A stretch of DNA of 64,000 nt from Kalaharituber pfeilii (Eukaryota; Ascomycota; Pezizomycetes; Pezizales; Pezizaceae), in assembly GCA_015179045.1 (NCBI GenBank), contig WHUZ01000003.1, forward strand, positions 124,001 through 188,000, read 5' to 3'. How positions within the stretch are numbered: position 1 is the stretch's first letter; the number at the start of each line of letters is the position of its first letter. The translations under genes were made by a program, and so were the position numbers. The notes below the pieces were generated by a model. The model made no database searches. It had not been told where the DNA came from and was given only the letters and a program-made list of their open reading frames with translations. Shown piece after piece: positions 62,461 to 64,000 of the stretch.

Positions 62461-64000
62461 GTCACCTGAACATGCATCTATATATGAAATTCCGTCACTA
62501 TTGTCATATACATGTAGCAGGAATTCAAATACGATATATTCTGTATCTTTTGGGAATTGCGGTATGGGACACTTAACGAGGGCATCTCAACAAGAGAGAA
62601 AGATGGCAATGAGATTTGCAGAATGGTGTGGGTAGCTAGTACAGCAAAGCATATTGCACAGGCATATTTAACCGATAACCTTGGACTATAGATAGTGGTA
62701 TCATAGGATGCTGCCTTAGGAATTGGCGAGCAAACACGTCTAGGAGTTTGATACTGTAGTTGGACGAGCAAATGCAGAGGATATTACATGAGGCCTGAAT
62801 CTCCCCTCAACCATGTTTCGTGTAGTCTGCTAGCTATTCCAATCAATATGGTGCTGAGACTGACTCAAACATGATTAAGCAGCTTCAACTTTTAGGCTTC
62901 ATGTATTCCAACCACTTTTGCATTATGTCTTCCACACAGTGGCAGCATCCAAAATGGTGTATTATCTATCAGAAATTGCAGCCAAAAATGGGGGATCAAA
63001 ATTAGTAACAAGATGCAAGTTGTTGAGTGGTAACAGCAATAGGTGATTCAAATGAACAATTACCAGAACCCGAGGATGGTAATAATGACTTGGCAAGTCT
63101 GAATGCTACTGTATCCGCGGTGTAATCTGATATATGAGGATTTGTTTGATTCGAGATTTCTAATGTTCCAAGATCATAAACCCACATTGCCGGTTATTCT
63201 CGTGCCCAATGCCTCGTAAAGGCGCTGTGCTAATTTTTGAACGAGGCCAATATCTGAGAGGATTTAACTAGAGATTTCCAACTGCTAAGGCGTTGATGAA
63301 TTCTAAATTATTGCAATCAATTGAGGCCTGATGCATATACAAGGTTGCCGGAGTTGAAGTTAATTTGAAATAGTAAGTACTAGTAACTATACTTTTGCAG
63401 TTTGTGATGTTCTAAATAATGTAACGAGGCAATACTAAGAACATCTTAGTACAAACGAAAGTCTGATCGCCCTGTGCAAACTACTCATATATTTTGCGGT
63501 TGGATCATGATATACCATTATCTCTGTCGGGGCAGAAGCACCATCAGTAAACTAATACTTCGTCGGTAGAATAATGGTTATTGCTGAATGGAGATGTCGG
63601 TGTCAAAGATATTCATTACAACTGGACTAGACGTTCATAGGCAATCATAACTCGCATAGGTGGCCCGAACAAGGAAGAGTGGCTCCAGTTAGACATGGAT
63701 TTGCACATAAATGGTCAGCGCCCAGGTCTCCATAACAATTAACCCCATCGATATTGAATGATCCTCTGCGAGGGATCATACAACCATACAATTGAATAAT
63801 GCAGCATTTGTCATGACAATAAAAGTATAGTGTAATGGAAAACCCGTCTCAATTGTTGGCTGGAAATCATGTTCTAGCCGAGCTTTTAGGCTTAATTGGA
63901 TAGTGACTTAAACCTGGAAGCCCAGTGCTTATAAAGTAGTATGGGTTAAGTTTGGTGGTATTAGCTTGTATACTATAGACGGCCAACATATACAATAAGC
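62461..64000. other. AT-rich tail of the window
   Basis: No gene, RNA or repeat is supported. A 97-codon minus-strand frame (62771-62478) has no recognised motif. Confidence 0.5.

Overview
The window looks like a gene-poor, repeat-rich stretch of a filamentous ascomycete (Pezizomycotina) genome. The signs are genes split by 55-85 nt introns with GT...AG borders, a Prp43-type helicase, SmF, a Tango6/Rtp1-type protein, a secreted copper-oxygenase-like enzyme with a Ser/Thr stalk, and a HeLo-NB-ARC-TPR gene, a domain order known from fungal incompatibility genes. The low gene density and many transposon relics recall truffle-like Pezizomycetes, but that placement is inference.

Layout. 1-7.6 kb is a tight housekeeping block. 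It holds the 5' two thirds of PRP43 (minus), SmF (minus, four exons with a 6-nt first coding exon) and a divergently transcribed Tango6/Rtp1 gene (plus), followed by a 96-bp tandem duplication starting at its stop codon. From 7.7 to 14.5 kb I see no gene, only homopolymer tracts and a GC-rich island. A conserved Pro-rich fungal gene of the 'vegetative cell wall protein gp1-like' type lies at 14.9-16.1 kb. At 20.7-21.7 kb there is a broken Rep-like gene of circular ssDNA (CRESS) virus type. The stretch 23-35 kb carries a Tc1/pogo-like relic and two copies of a tRNA-derived SINE-like repeat that bracket a decayed NLR-type gene (HeLo, NB-ARC, TPR) containing a Gypsy integrase fragment. An LPMO-like gene lies at 35.9-37.1 kb, a small unknown gene at 40.0-40.2 kb, and a large acidic, probably nuclear protein (877 aa in four exons) at 41.4-44.3 kb. 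From 45.5 to 51.6 kb there are four inverted-repeat elements, three of them flanked by TA. A short Cys-rich gene lies at 55.6-55.9 kb. The rest to 64 kb is non-coding or relic DNA.

How the genes fit together. Prp43 (spliceosome disassembly and ribosome biogenesis) and SmF (snRNP core) are neighbours with related roles in splicing. The LPMO-like enzyme would act outside the cell on polysaccharide, probably chitin. The Rep-like gene and the NLR-type gene both carry several disabling lesions and are read as pseudogenes. I found no intact autonomous transposon and no CRISPR array. The only tRNA-like signals are the SINE promoters.

Intron borders were placed by eye from splice signals and reading-frame continuity. 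They are consistent (exon lengths sum to whole codons) but not confirmed by transcript data.
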